Assembly (NCBI GenBank): GCA_034667645.1
Contig: JAXDQV010000177.1
Span: forward strand, 1-26,254
Reading direction: 5' to 3'
Source: JAJPJG01 sp034667645
GTDB taxonomy: Bacteria; Verrucomicrobiota; Verrucomicrobiia; Chthoniobacterales; Chthoniobacteraceae
DNA: 26,254 nt
Shown here: positions 8,056-15,048 of the stretch, one piece after another
Position numbering within the stretch: the first letter of the stretch is position 1
How the letters are laid out: each line of letters starts with the position of its first letter
Position numbers and translations under genes: made by a program
Notes under the pieces: model-generated
The model's database searches: none
What the model was told of the DNA's origin: nothing
The model's input: only the letters and a program-made list of their open reading frames with translations

Positions 8056-8481
8056 CTATCGGGGAGCGGTGCCGGAACGTTTGCCGTCCATTGCTGCGAC
8101 ACCACAGAGCAGGAGCAAAAAGGCGTCGAGCGCGAGCGCTGTTCCAATCGAGTGGCCGTCAGCAGCGTTGGAAAAACAGCCGCACTCAATGTTCAATCCG
8201 CGCATCCGTGCGGAGATGAGCACCGCGAGGAAAGAAACAAGCAAGAGTGTCAGACACGCCAGCGCGCGTGACCGCACGCGGGAAATCAACAGCGCCAAGG
8301 CGCTGGTGATTTCGAGATAAGGCAGATAAAGCGCGAGAGCGACGGCGATTGAGTGCGGCGCCAGTCGATAGTTTTCGATCGCGATGACGAACGCGCCCGG
8401 ATCTCGCGCCTTTACGCCGCCGGCGTAGAGGAAGACGCCCGCCAGCATGCACCGGGAAATCAAGGCGACACTGCGCTTCAT
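8056..8481 (-). CDS. MauE/DoxX-like membrane protein
   Basis: A 141-residue integral membrane protein with four predicted helices (about 5-22, 44-66, 72-92 and 112-130). It has the MauE/DoxX-like pattern: an N-terminal LAGVFLYAGGVKARDP, a Tyr/Pro-containing second helix, and an ECGCF motif (Cys100 and Cys102) before the last helix. MauE proteins are needed for methylamine dehydrogenase maturation, and related proteins are linked to disulfide and quinone chemistry. No methylamine dehydrogenase genes are present. Its ATG overlaps the rhodanese stop in an ATGA arrangement, so translation is probably coupled. It is the last gene of the DUF1573-rhodanese-MauE operon. Confidence 0.82.
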   Translation of the reverse strand: MKRSVALISRCMLAGVFLYAGGVKARDPGAFVIAIENYRLAPHSIAVALALYLPYLEITSALALLISRVRSRALACLTLLLVSFLAVLISARMRGLNIECGCFSNAADGHSIGTALALDAFLLLLCGVAAMDGKRSGTAPR

Positions 8482-8885
8482 TTCTTTTTTGCGGCGGTGC
8501 TTTCGTTCCAACTTTCCCAGCCGCCGCGCAGCACAAACACGGGACCCAGTTTGAATTCGCGCAGACGAGCGGCAATAGCGCGGCTGGCCTGACAACTCTG
8601 CGAGCTGCAATAAACCACTGCGGTCTGTCCCGGCGCCCACGCCTGAAGCACGGGAGGCAGGAGGGCAGACCATTCGTCCTCATTCAGCGGATATGCGTCC
8701 GGCACGTGCGCCTTTTCGTAATCTTCCGCCGCCCGGGCATCGATCCATAATGCGCCTCGCAGCCGTTGCGCAGTGGCGAGCGAGATTTCTGAGTCGGCAA
8801 ACAAGCCGCGATGGACCCAAGCCGCAACGCCAGCCGGAACCAGCGCGATGAGGGCTATCACCAAGGCTTGCCGAGCGATGCGCAT
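8478..8885 (-). CDS. Membrane-anchored rhodanese-domain protein
   Basis: A 135-residue protein with one N-terminal membrane helix (about residues 6-24) and a single rhodanese domain facing the periplasm. Domain signs are LWIDARAAEDYEKAHVPDAYPL, the VVYCSSQSC active-site loop (Cys93 is the expected persulfide-carrying Cys, with a second Cys at 98) and the VFVLRGGWESW segment. Rhodaneses carry sulfane sulfur or act in redox relays. The ATG at 8885 is chosen; a TTG at 8894 would add three residues and place the start one base beyond the DUF1573 stop codon. Its stop overlaps the MauE start by 4 nt, so the two products probably act together. Confidence 0.9.
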   Translation of the reverse strand: MRIARQALVIALIALVPAGVAAWVHRGLFADSEISLATAQRLRGALWIDARAAEDYEKAHVPDAYPLNEDEWSALLPPVLQAWAPGQTAVVYCSSQSCQASRAIAARLREFKLGPVFVLRGGWESWNESTAAKKK

Positions 8886-8890
8886 TCCCT

Positions 8891-9574
8891 TCAATGCGCC
8901 GGCGGCTTCACCTGCGCGTAGGCTTGGAAGCTCTTCGGCTCGGCACCGCCTTGCGAACGGGTTGTCGTTACATTCAGCACCGCCATCGCATCCGTTGACG
9001 TATCCTTTGGCTGCACGACGAGACGATATTCCTTTCCTGCGTTCACCGTCTCCAGCGTGACTTTCAAGTGGGAGTTGCTCGAGGAAACTCCCGTCGCACG
9101 CAGACCGCCGGACTCGGGCAAAATGGTCATCGTGATGGTTTTCGGCTCCGAAGGTTCACCAGCCTGCCAGTAAACAAAGTCCGGCGTGAAGCGCACCTGC
9201 TCGGGAATGAACGTGACCAGCGTCAGCACCGTTTCTTCGGTCTCCCCGGCAATCTGCACCCGGATATGTTTTTCCTGCCGACCCTTGCGCTGTCCCAGCG
9301 TGAACGCCGTTTTGATCGAACCAATGGCGCCGGGTGCAACCGTAGGTTTTTCCAACACCGCGGTCGTGCATCCGCATTCGGGCGTCACAGACTCGATGGA
9401 AACAGGCGTCTTGCCGGTGTTTTTAAAACGGAACTCGCCGGTTACCTCGAGGTCCGTCGCTTTTGGATGAAACTCCAGAGACGTTTCCTCCCATTTGATC
9501 TCAGCACCGAGCAGACTCGCCGCAAAACCGAGGCCGAGCGTCAGGGCCAGACAAAAACGGGCGGGGCAAAGCAT
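8891..9574 (-). CDS. DUF1573 exported protein
   Basis: A 227-residue secreted protein with a signal peptide (core LALTLGLGFAASLLGA) and an N-terminal DUF1573 domain. The diagnostic features are the EFRFKNTGKTPV strand and the SVTPECGCTTA motif with Cys67 and Cys69. The rest is an all-beta region resembling an ASPM/SPD-2/Hydin-like Ig fold. The molecular role of DUF1573 is unknown. The ATG at 9574 is preferred to a longer form starting at 9622 because it gives a proper signal peptide. It is the first gene of the operon with the rhodanese and MauE-like genes, and lies just downstream of a strong terminator (9602-9641), so it should have its own promoter in the short gap. Confidence 0.88.
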   Translation of the reverse strand: MLCPARFCLALTLGLGFAASLLGAEIKWEETSLEFHPKATDLEVTGEFRFKNTGKTPVSIESVTPECGCTTAVLEKPTVAPGAIGSIKTAFTLGQRKGRQEKHIRVQIAGETEETVLTLVTFIPEQVRFTPDFVYWQAGEPSEPKTITMTILPESGGLRATGVSSSNSHLKVTLETVNAGKEYRLVVQPKDTSTDAMAVLNVTTTRSQGGAEPKSFQAYAQVKPPAH

Positions 9575-9601
9575 CGAAGCAGAAAGTGGCGGACCATTCG
9601 C

Positions 9602-9641
9602 ACAAACAAGACGGAGCGGCAAGCTTTACGCCGCCGCTCCG
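9602..9641 (-). terminator. Rho-independent terminator after the SprB-like repeat gene
   Basis: On the minus strand, a perfect 9-bp inverted repeat (9612-9620 with 9633-9641, GC-rich CGGAGCGGC arm) encloses a 12-nt loop and is followed by the T-rich TCTTGTTTGT. It lies 40 nt past the stop of the gene at 9681-11270 and before the DUF1573 operon, where a terminator is expected. Confidence 0.72.
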
Positions 9642-9680
9642 CCAGTGACAAATAGTCCTGTTTTGCGTGAATTCCGATCG

Positions 9681-11270
9681 CTACTGGAGACAGAGGCCCA
9701 GCGCGCGCGAAGCCTGCCCCGAGCAACCTGCCGCATCGACAACCTTCACCGTGTAAACACCGCCGGTTGCGACCGAGATGGTCTGCGTGGTCGCAGAGAA
9801 TCCGTTCGGGCCCGACCACGCGTAGCGAAGCGATCCAGAACCGCCGGTGACATTCGCACTGATCATTGCGGGAGTGGTCTGGCACCCAACCGGGCCGCCA
9901 ATCGTGACGACTGGGTTGGGATTCACAATGAGGCTGGCGACCGCGCTAGCAGTGCAGCCTTTGGAATCCGTGACGTCCACCGTGTAAACACCGGTGGTTG
10001 CCACGGTGATGCTAGCGGTGCTGGCCGTGAAGCCGTTCGAGCCGCTCCACTTGATCGTGTAAGGTGCCGTCCCGCCTGAGACGGTGGCGGCAAATGTCTG
10101 GGTGTTGCCCGCACAGATCTGCGCAGAAGAAGGCGTGATGGAGACGCTCGGTTTAGGATTTACGGTCACTGTTCCCGAGGCCTGCACTTTGCAGTTGGCG
10201 GCGCTTGTTACGGTCACCTGATAAGTGCCTGCAGTGGACACGGTGATCGTCTGCGTGGAAGCGGTGAAGCCGTTTGGTCCGGTCCAGCTAAACGTAAACG
10301 GTCCAACACCGCCGGTGGTTGCGGCGCTCAGCGTTCCCTTCAGTCCGTCGCAGATGGCCGTATTGCCAACCGCCACCTGCGGTGCAAAGGAGAACTTCCC
10401 CGTGACGAAATCTTTCAACGTCGCCGTTGGCGACTGGGACGAACGCGTCTCAGCCAGGAAACTGGTGATGCACTCGAGGCCAGGCAGGATTTTGCTCAGA
10501 TTGATTACGCCCTCGTAAAAAGTCCCTGGCGGGAAGACGTTGGCAGTGCTGCTTCCTTTCGCGAGATACGCCCAGGGCGAACTCGTCGCCACGCTGTTGA
10601 CCGTAGCGGTCAGCGCGTCACCGGGCTGCGCATTGGCAACATCAACGCCACTCGCGACAAGGTTGATCGCGCCGTCGGAGCCGCCGGAACCCACCCACTC
10701 ATACACTTTGACCGTGCTTACCCGTCCGCCGGTCGTGAAATCGCTCAGGATCAGGATATCGCCAATGGCGTGCACACCGCTGAAACCTCCGGACGATCCG
10801 CTGATTGGTTTGAGCGTGATCGTATTTTGGAAAAACCAGAATCCGATCTGAGCATCGCCGCTGTTATCGTAGCGATCAGCACCGAAATAGAGCATGAGAT
10901 CGCCGGCCGTGCTTTTATAAGCCGCCGCATAAGCGTGCGTGAGCTCGTCCTTATCGGGCACCGAACCAGTGGTGTATTTCCATTGGGTGATGTCCTGAAT
11001 GTCCTTCGAGCCGCCGCCGATGAAGATCGTCGCGCCTGCGGGATCGGTCACGAATGACTTCACCAACGCGTGCGATGGAAAAAGAGGGGTCGGTCCGAAC
11101 AGCCGATCCCAGTCGTCCGGCAATCCGGTCGTGGTGTTGTTGGTGATTGCGTTTCCATCGAGCTCAAAAATCCCATCGCTGTAAGCGGCCCGCGCAGAGC
11201 TGTTGCCCAGCGCGAGAATGGTGAGCAAGGTGAATACTGAACCGAAACGACGTGCCGAATAGTTTTTCAT
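9681..11270 (-). CDS. Secreted protein with three SprB/PKD-like repeats
   Basis: A 529-residue exported protein. A signal peptide (about 1-28, ending in SARA) is followed by a region of about 270 residues with no domain I recognise, rich in Gly/Ser/Asp. Three tandem Ig-like repeats of about 75-80 residues close the protein. Each repeat has a WSGPNGFTA-type strand, a TQTITVST strand, a GTYTV strand, and a final Asp/Ala-x-x-Gly/Asn-Cys, typical of SprB or PKD-like adhesin repeats. It probably acts outside the cell in adhesion or matrix binding. No PEP-CTERM, LPXTG or type IX sorting domain is visible; the C-terminus simply stops after the third repeat. The ATG at 11270 follows a purine-rich AAGGGG stretch. 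A hairpin terminator follows the gene. Confidence 0.82.
   Translation of the reverse strand: MKNYSARRFGSVFTLLTILALGNSSARAAYSDGIFELDGNAITNNTTTGLPDDWDRLFGPTPLFPSHALVKSFVTDPAGATIFIGGGSKDIQDITQWKYTTGSVPDKDELTHAYAAAYKSTAGDLMLYFGADRYDNSGDAQIGFWFFQNTITLKPISGSSGGFSGVHAIGDILILSDFTTGGRVSTVKVYEWVGSGGSDGAINLVASGVDVANAQPGDALTATVNSVATSSPWAYLAKGSSTANVFPPGTFYEGVINLSKILPGLECITSFLAETRSSQSPTATLKDFVTGKFSFAPQVAVGNTAICDGLKGTLSAATTGGVGPFTFSWTGPNGFTASTQTITVSTAGTYQVTVTSAANCKVQASGTVTVNPKPSVSITPSSAQICAGNTQTFAATVSGGTAPYTIKWSGSNGFTASTASITVATTGVYTVDVTDSKGCTASAVASLIVNPNPVVTIGGPVGCQTTPAMISANVTGGSGSLRYAWSGPNGFSATTQTISVATGGVYTVKVVDAAGCSGQASRALGLCLQ
9684..10390 (-). repeat. Three tandem Ig/SprB-like coding repeats
   Basis: Three units lie at about 10161-10390, 9923-10160 and 9684-9922, each around 235 nt. 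Each encodes the same order of strands and ends in NPKP or NPNP linkers (the last unit ends the protein). The DNA is similar between units over the WSGPNGF region but clearly diverged, so the copies are not recent. Confidence 0.75.
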
Positions 11271-11657
11271 TTAACTTTTTCCCCTTTTGGTTGGTGTTGG
11301 TGGTCCATTCGAATCCTGGCGGTGCTCTTTCTGCTGAAAGAAATCCCGCAAAACTGCGAGCGAACGGCGCGCACTAAGTTCAGAATGTCGAAACGCTGTC
11401 AATTGAAACTCCATAAATACTTCGGTTTTTAACATCGTGAAGGATCCGACCTTCAAGGCGGCACGCCAGCAGATCAGCCGCGGACCATTATCGAGGTCCC
11501 CGCTCAGAGTCCTCTACAAAAAGCAGACGCATGATTGGCGGATTAAAGTAGATTCCACATACTGAAGCGAAGCGTGACTGCGCTTGCAGGATATGATCGC
11601 CAAACCATAGACGGGGGTCCTCCCGGCATGCTTGCCCGCGCGTGCATCAATCCATGC
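11271..11657. other. 387-nt intergenic region
   Basis: This gap lies between the stop of the 199-residue hypothetical protein and the start of the SprB-like repeat gene, both on the minus strand. I see no RNA gene and no clear promoter. The 61-codon minus-strand frame at 11271-11456 has no recognisable protein. A purine-rich ribosome-binding-like stretch precedes the repeat gene start. At 11488-11532 a 14-codon minus-strand frame resembles the beginning of a response-regulator receiver domain (see findings). Confidence 0.5.
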
Positions 11658-12257
11658 CTAGGTGCGTCCCAACATGTTCACCAAGTCTTTGAAGGCTTCG
11701 TTGAACGCATCAAAATTGACCTGATCCAGCGCATCCGACGCGAGAGCATCGATGAGCTCCAGGCGCCGTAAAATCAGCAGCCGATCTTCCGGGGTGGGAT
11801 TCTCCGGGTCCGAAAAGCCTTCTTCGTTCAAATCTTCAATCAGATCCTGACGCTCATGCGGGGATAGGTTCGAGTCATTGATCGCCGCCACCCAATATTC
11901 TTCGGCGTCCGGGTCCGTGCCAACCGACTCAAGCGCGAGGCGCGCCACCGGGTCTTGAAGAGGAGGTTTCCCCTTTGCAGCCGGCGGTGTTTTGGCTGCG
12001 GTCTCTTTGGAGATTGGAACCGATTTCGGGTCCGGAGGGATCGGCTGGGCTTCCGCACGAGCCGATCCGAAGTGCGGCTCGTTTTCGTCCTTGGGAATTT
12101 CCGCGGCGGGCGGAATTGGCCGGGAAGTAGCGGGAAGAGACGGCTCCAGACTTTGTTCAGGCAAAGCGGAGAGTTCCGGTTTCGAGTGGGAGACGATCAG
12201 GCTTGCAGCGGCTGCGGCCAGCGCGAGGGCAACCGCCAGGTGTCTTGCGTTCTTCAT
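11658..12257 (-). CDS. Hypothetical membrane-anchored Pro-rich protein
   Basis: I do not recognise this 199-residue protein. It has an N-terminal hydrophobic helix (LAVALALAAAAASLIV) that is a signal anchor or signal peptide, then about 90 residues rich in Pro, Glu and Lys and likely disordered. The C-terminal 90 residues are acidic and helical, with segments such as DPVARLALESVGTDPDAEEYWVAA and LILRRLELIDALASDAL that resemble a small helical bundle. The ATG at 12257 places the hydrophobic core directly after MKNARH. Upstream in-frame ATGs at 12269 and 12284 are possible; a GGAGG sequence touches the one at 12284, with no spacer. It follows the PepSY-like gene by about 85 nt, a gap that contains a strong hairpin. 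Confidence 0.65.
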   Translation of the reverse strand: MKNARHLAVALALAAAAASLIVSHSKPELSALPEQSLEPSLPATSRPIPPAAEIPKDENEPHFGSARAEAQPIPPDPKSVPISKETAAKTPPAAKGKPPLQDPVARLALESVGTDPDAEEYWVAAINDSNLSPHERQDLIEDLNEEGFSDPENPTPEDRLLILRRLELIDALASDALDQVNFDAFNEAFKDLVNMLGRT

Positions 12258-12294
12258 AATCAAACTCATAGCGATGTGAAACATCCTCCGCTGC

Positions 12295-12319
12295 CGGCGG
12301 TCTGATAAGTCAGCCGCCG
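12295..12319. other. Strong hairpin between two minus-strand genes
   Basis: CGGCGG (12295-12300) pairs with CCGCCG (12314-12319) and CTGA (12302-12305) pairs with TCAG (12310-12313), with one bulged base and a TAAG tetraloop. No T-run follows on either strand, so it is not a standard terminator. It may protect mRNA ends or affect translation of the downstream gene. Confidence 0.4.
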
Positions 12320-12342
12320 ACTGCGATCAGGGATGCTTTTGC

Positions 12343-12834
12343 TTAGTCTTTGTCTTTTTCTTTGGTCTTGTCTTCACGCTCGACCACCTTGCCCCGGGGC
12401 GTCATCACGATTTCCTCGCGCTTGCCCCTGCCCGAGATGATGAGCGCCTCAAAGGTTTCCTTTCCGCCTTCGGTTACTTGCTCGAGCTTCTCGACCTTCC
12501 CGCCCGCAGCGTTCATTTCGATCGTCTTGCGCACCGCTTCCGGCGCTTCGGAGAGTTGAATCACCTTCTCGTCGCTGACGAGATTCCCCTTGGCGTCCAC
12601 GCTGACTTCACGCACCCGGCCACCCTTGACCAATGTCGATTCATACACCGTTTTGCCCGCGTCGGATTCTTGCGAGACCTTTGTCACTTTCGCCCCGGCG
12701 CTGAACTTCTGAATGGCTTGCGCCGCCGCGGCGGGAATCTTGCCGAGTGTCATCGTTCGCTCCGTCTTGACTTCGGCAAAGGCCGAAAGGCTGAACACAG
12801 CGGCGCTGATCGCGAGGATTGAGGTTGTTTTCAT
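12343..12834 (-). CDS. Exported PepSY-like domain protein
   Basis: A 163-residue secreted protein with a clear signal peptide (MKTTSILAISAAVFSLSAFA). The mature part appears to hold two PepSY-like units, about residues 24-92 and 93-155. Each has an amphipathic helix (AAAAQAIQKFSAGAKVTKV; APEAVRKTIEMNAAGGKVEKL) followed by beta strands (KTVYESTLVKGGRVREVSVD; KETFEALIISGRGKREEIVM), the usual BLIP/PepSY arrangement. It ends in a highly charged Lys/Glu/Asp tail. PepSY-type domains often inhibit or regulate peptidases, but the target here is unknown. The ATG at 12834 is the only good start. Confidence 0.78.
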   Translation of the reverse strand: MKTTSILAISAAVFSLSAFAEVKTERTMTLGKIPAAAAQAIQKFSAGAKVTKVSQESDAGKTVYESTLVKGGRVREVSVDAKGNLVSDEKVIQLSEAPEAVRKTIEMNAAGGKVEKLEQVTEGGKETFEALIISGRGKREEIVMTPRGKVVEREDKTKEKDKD

Positions 12835-12934
12835 CTGTTTGTTTCTTGTTTCTAATTGTATTCGTTTCTGTCGGTTTCAATTGCGCATCTGCTTCGCAGC
12901 AAACACGAGCCGGTCGTGTGAGCAGCTACGAGTG

Positions 12935-12965
12935 ACTCTGGCAGAGTGAACATTATCAAAATGTT
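12935..12965. promoter_or_regulatory. Two adjacent dyads upstream of the PepSY-like gene
   Basis: ACTCTG-G-CAGAGT (12935-12947) and AACATT-ATCAA-AATGTT (12949-12965) are two inverted repeats lying one base apart, about 100-130 nt before the PepSY-like start. The region between the PepSY-like and cyclase genes has no other feature. They could be operator sites; no regulator is identified. Confidence 0.3.
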
Positions 12966-13063
12966 ACGGCAGTGTGATTTTTTCCGTCGGCGACTTCCGG
13001 ACCGCCAGTTCCGCAGCGCACGCTTTTACAGCCTACCGAAAGCCTTCCGCCGCAGGGATCACC

Positions 13064-14980
13064 TTAGGTTGCGCCCACCGCCGAATCCGCGACGGTAAAA
13101 ACCTTCACGGCGGATGCTGCAGGATCGGGTTGAAAGGTGGTCACCGGATGCAACGCGAATGCATAGCAGAGAAGATCGGCCGCACTTTCACCAATGAGCA
13201 GATCAGTCGTGTGGCGTTTTGTGAGCTCCTGCAGTCTCCACGTGATATTCACGGGGGAACCGATCACCGTGAATTCCATTCGCTGCTGCGATCCGATGTT
13301 GCCCACGACGACGTCCCCGTGGTTCAGTGCAATTCCGATTTCGAGCTGCGGCCGGCCTTCGCTTTTCCATTTTACATTCAGCGCCCGCAACTTTTCACGC
13401 ATCGCCAGTGCGGCGTGCAGCGCATCGGCGGCGTCCGCCTCCGCGCCGTGGCTCGTAGCATTTCCCCACACGGCCATGACGGCGTCCCCGATGAATTTGT
13501 CCAGCGTGCCGCGATGCGCAAAGACACAATCCACCATGCTGGTGAAATATTCGTTGAGCTGCGTGACCAGGCCGTGCGGATCGAGCCGGGCACTGACCAG
13601 GGTAAAATTTCGAATATCGGAAAAGAGAATGGTGACCGGCTTCAACACGCCGCCGAGCGCTCTCGTGTAATCCTGCGGATGGTCGAGTAGCTCCCGCACG
13701 ACGTTGCGGGACACGTAGCGTTCCAGCGTGCCGCGAACCCGTGTGGACTCACGCCTTTCCAGGACCACCTCGTAAAGAAGTGCGATGCCGCTGTTGAAAT
13801 TCACCACCATGAGCGGCGTGAACGCGAGAATGTAAATGCCGGCATGGTTGAAAAGCTCGACCGCAGCCATGAGCCAGGCCGCGGAGACACCGAGCATGGC
13901 GCAAAACCGCAGCCAAGGCGTTTGGATGAAGAGCCAGAGCGCCCAGGAAATCAGTCCGCCCAGCACGATGAATTCGAGGTCATTGACGTGCGGCAACTCG
14001 CGGATGAACTCGTGATGAAGCAACGCATTGAGTGCGTTGAGCTGCAGCTCCGGGCCCGGCATAAGGCCAAAGGTCGTGCGGTGCTCGTCGTGCTGCCAGT
14101 TTCCAAACGCCCCCACCATGACAATTTTGTCCCGGAAGAAATTCCCGCTGGCGTAGTTTCGCTCCCAGTATTCCGGCACGAAAATCTCGAAAATCGAATG
14201 AGGGCGGAACGTAAGCGGTCCGCCGGTGTAGCGGAAAAAGTGGGACGCCGTTTCCTTCGCCACCGCATCCGCGAAGCCAGCCTTGATTGCGGCCCGCGCG
14301 GTGAGCGAGAGATAGCGTTCGGAATCTGAAGTCGCTGCAAACTCGCCGTTCACTTGCTCGAAGGTGACGGCAAATTGGGCCGAACGAACAATATCGTCCG
14401 CGTCAGGCCAGTAATTCACAAATCCAACGCGGTCATCGATTGGGTTGGTTTGCGGGATCAGCGAATCAGTCGGCACGCTCAATGTCGGGGCGTTGGAGGC
14501 GTAACCAGTCGCGGCGGCGCGCACGAAATTGCAGCCGAGCACCACGCGGTCACGGTAGCGATCGAGCATGGCGCGGAACTCGGGATCGTTGGCCGTGGCC
14601 GTCGGAAAGGTCAGGTCGAAGATCACCGTTTTTGCACCCGCTTGCATCAGTCGTTGCAGAATCAAACCGTGAACTGCACGTGACCACGGCCAGCCTTTGC
14701 TCATCAGTTCAAGAGCGCGAATGCTGTCCGGCTCCGCGGTTTTTAAATCGAAGAGTCCGGCGAGATCAGCCGAGGCGTCGATGCTCACCGAATCGTTGTC
14801 GATTGCCATGTAAACGAGTTGCGGATTGGGCGGAGTCTTGCGGCCGCAACGCGCGATGGCATCGCGGACAAAGTTTTCCGAGCGCATCAGCGGCTCGAAG
14901 CCAATGTGCTGGAGCCAGGCCGCACCCAACGTGCATACGATCACCAGGATGGTTTGAAGGAGGGCGCCGCGCCGGAGCAT
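13064..14980 (-). CDS. CHASE2-domain class III adenylate cyclase
   Basis: A 638-residue membrane cyclase. One N-terminal helix (about 8-24) leads to a periplasmic CHASE2 sensor domain (about 26-340, with VYMAIDNDS, WPWSRAVHG, VIFDLTF and KIVMVGAFG segments), then three membrane helices (about 345-415) and a cytoplasmic class III cyclase domain. Catalytic residues are complete: metal-binding Asp455 (FSDIRNFT) and Asp499 (KFIGDAV), 44 residues apart; adenine-recognising Lys495 and Thr571 (EFTVIG); and transition-state Asn578 and Arg582 (VNITWRL). The Lys/Thr pair points to ATP rather than GTP as substrate. It should make cAMP in response to an envelope signal. It is divergent from the beta-barrel gene across 68 nt and sits next to a cyclic-nucleotide-binding histidine kinase gene. 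Confidence 0.92.
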   Translation of the reverse strand: MLRRGALLQTILVIVCTLGAAWLQHIGFEPLMRSENFVRDAIARCGRKTPPNPQLVYMAIDNDSVSIDASADLAGLFDLKTAEPDSIRALELMSKGWPWSRAVHGLILQRLMQAGAKTVIFDLTFPTATANDPEFRAMLDRYRDRVVLGCNFVRAAATGYASNAPTLSVPTDSLIPQTNPIDDRVGFVNYWPDADDIVRSAQFAVTFEQVNGEFAATSDSERYLSLTARAAIKAGFADAVAKETASHFFRYTGGPLTFRPHSIFEIFVPEYWERNYASGNFFRDKIVMVGAFGNWQHDEHRTTFGLMPGPELQLNALNALLHHEFIRELPHVNDLEFIVLGGLISWALWLFIQTPWLRFCAMLGVSAAWLMAAVELFNHAGIYILAFTPLMVVNFNSGIALLYEVVLERRESTRVRGTLERYVSRNVVRELLDHPQDYTRALGGVLKPVTILFSDIRNFTLVSARLDPHGLVTQLNEYFTSMVDCVFAHRGTLDKFIGDAVMAVWGNATSHGAEADAADALHAALAMREKLRALNVKWKSEGRPQLEIGIALNHGDVVVGNIGSQQRMEFTVIGSPVNITWRLQELTKRHTTDLLIGESAADLLCYAFALHPVTTFQPDPAASAVKVFTVADSAVGAT

Positions 14981-15048
14981 GCCCTGCGGAAAGCGGAAAC
15001 CATGCCTCTGTGCACAATAGGCTTGACCGCGGCGGCGTGGAATCTTTC
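14981..15048. promoter_or_regulatory. Divergent promoter region, cyclase and beta-barrel genes
   Basis: The 68 nt between the two divergent starts must hold or overlap both promoters unless transcription begins inside the genes. A TGTGCACA palindrome lies at 15009-15016 and a TTGACC hexamer at 15023-15028. The palindrome resembles only the inner part of a CRP-type site and is too short to call. Confidence 0.35.

Noticed and set aside
11271..11456. Minus-strand open frame of 61 codons
   Set aside because: There is no family resemblance, signal peptide or good start. It ends where the SprB-like gene begins and is treated as intergenic.
12974..13690. Plus-strand open frame of 238 codons
   Set aside because: It is antisense to the cyclase catalytic domain, whose conserved residues are all in the minus frame; the plus frame has no motif.
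15009..15016. TGTGCACA as a CRP-type binding site for cAMP feedback
   Set aside because: The palindrome is only 8 bp and lacks the spaced TGTGA and TCACA half-sites of CRP. No CRP gene is in view.
14440..15048. Upstream extension of the beta-barrel frame
   Set aside because: It overlaps the start of the cyclase gene in antisense, and a clear signal peptide begins at 15049.
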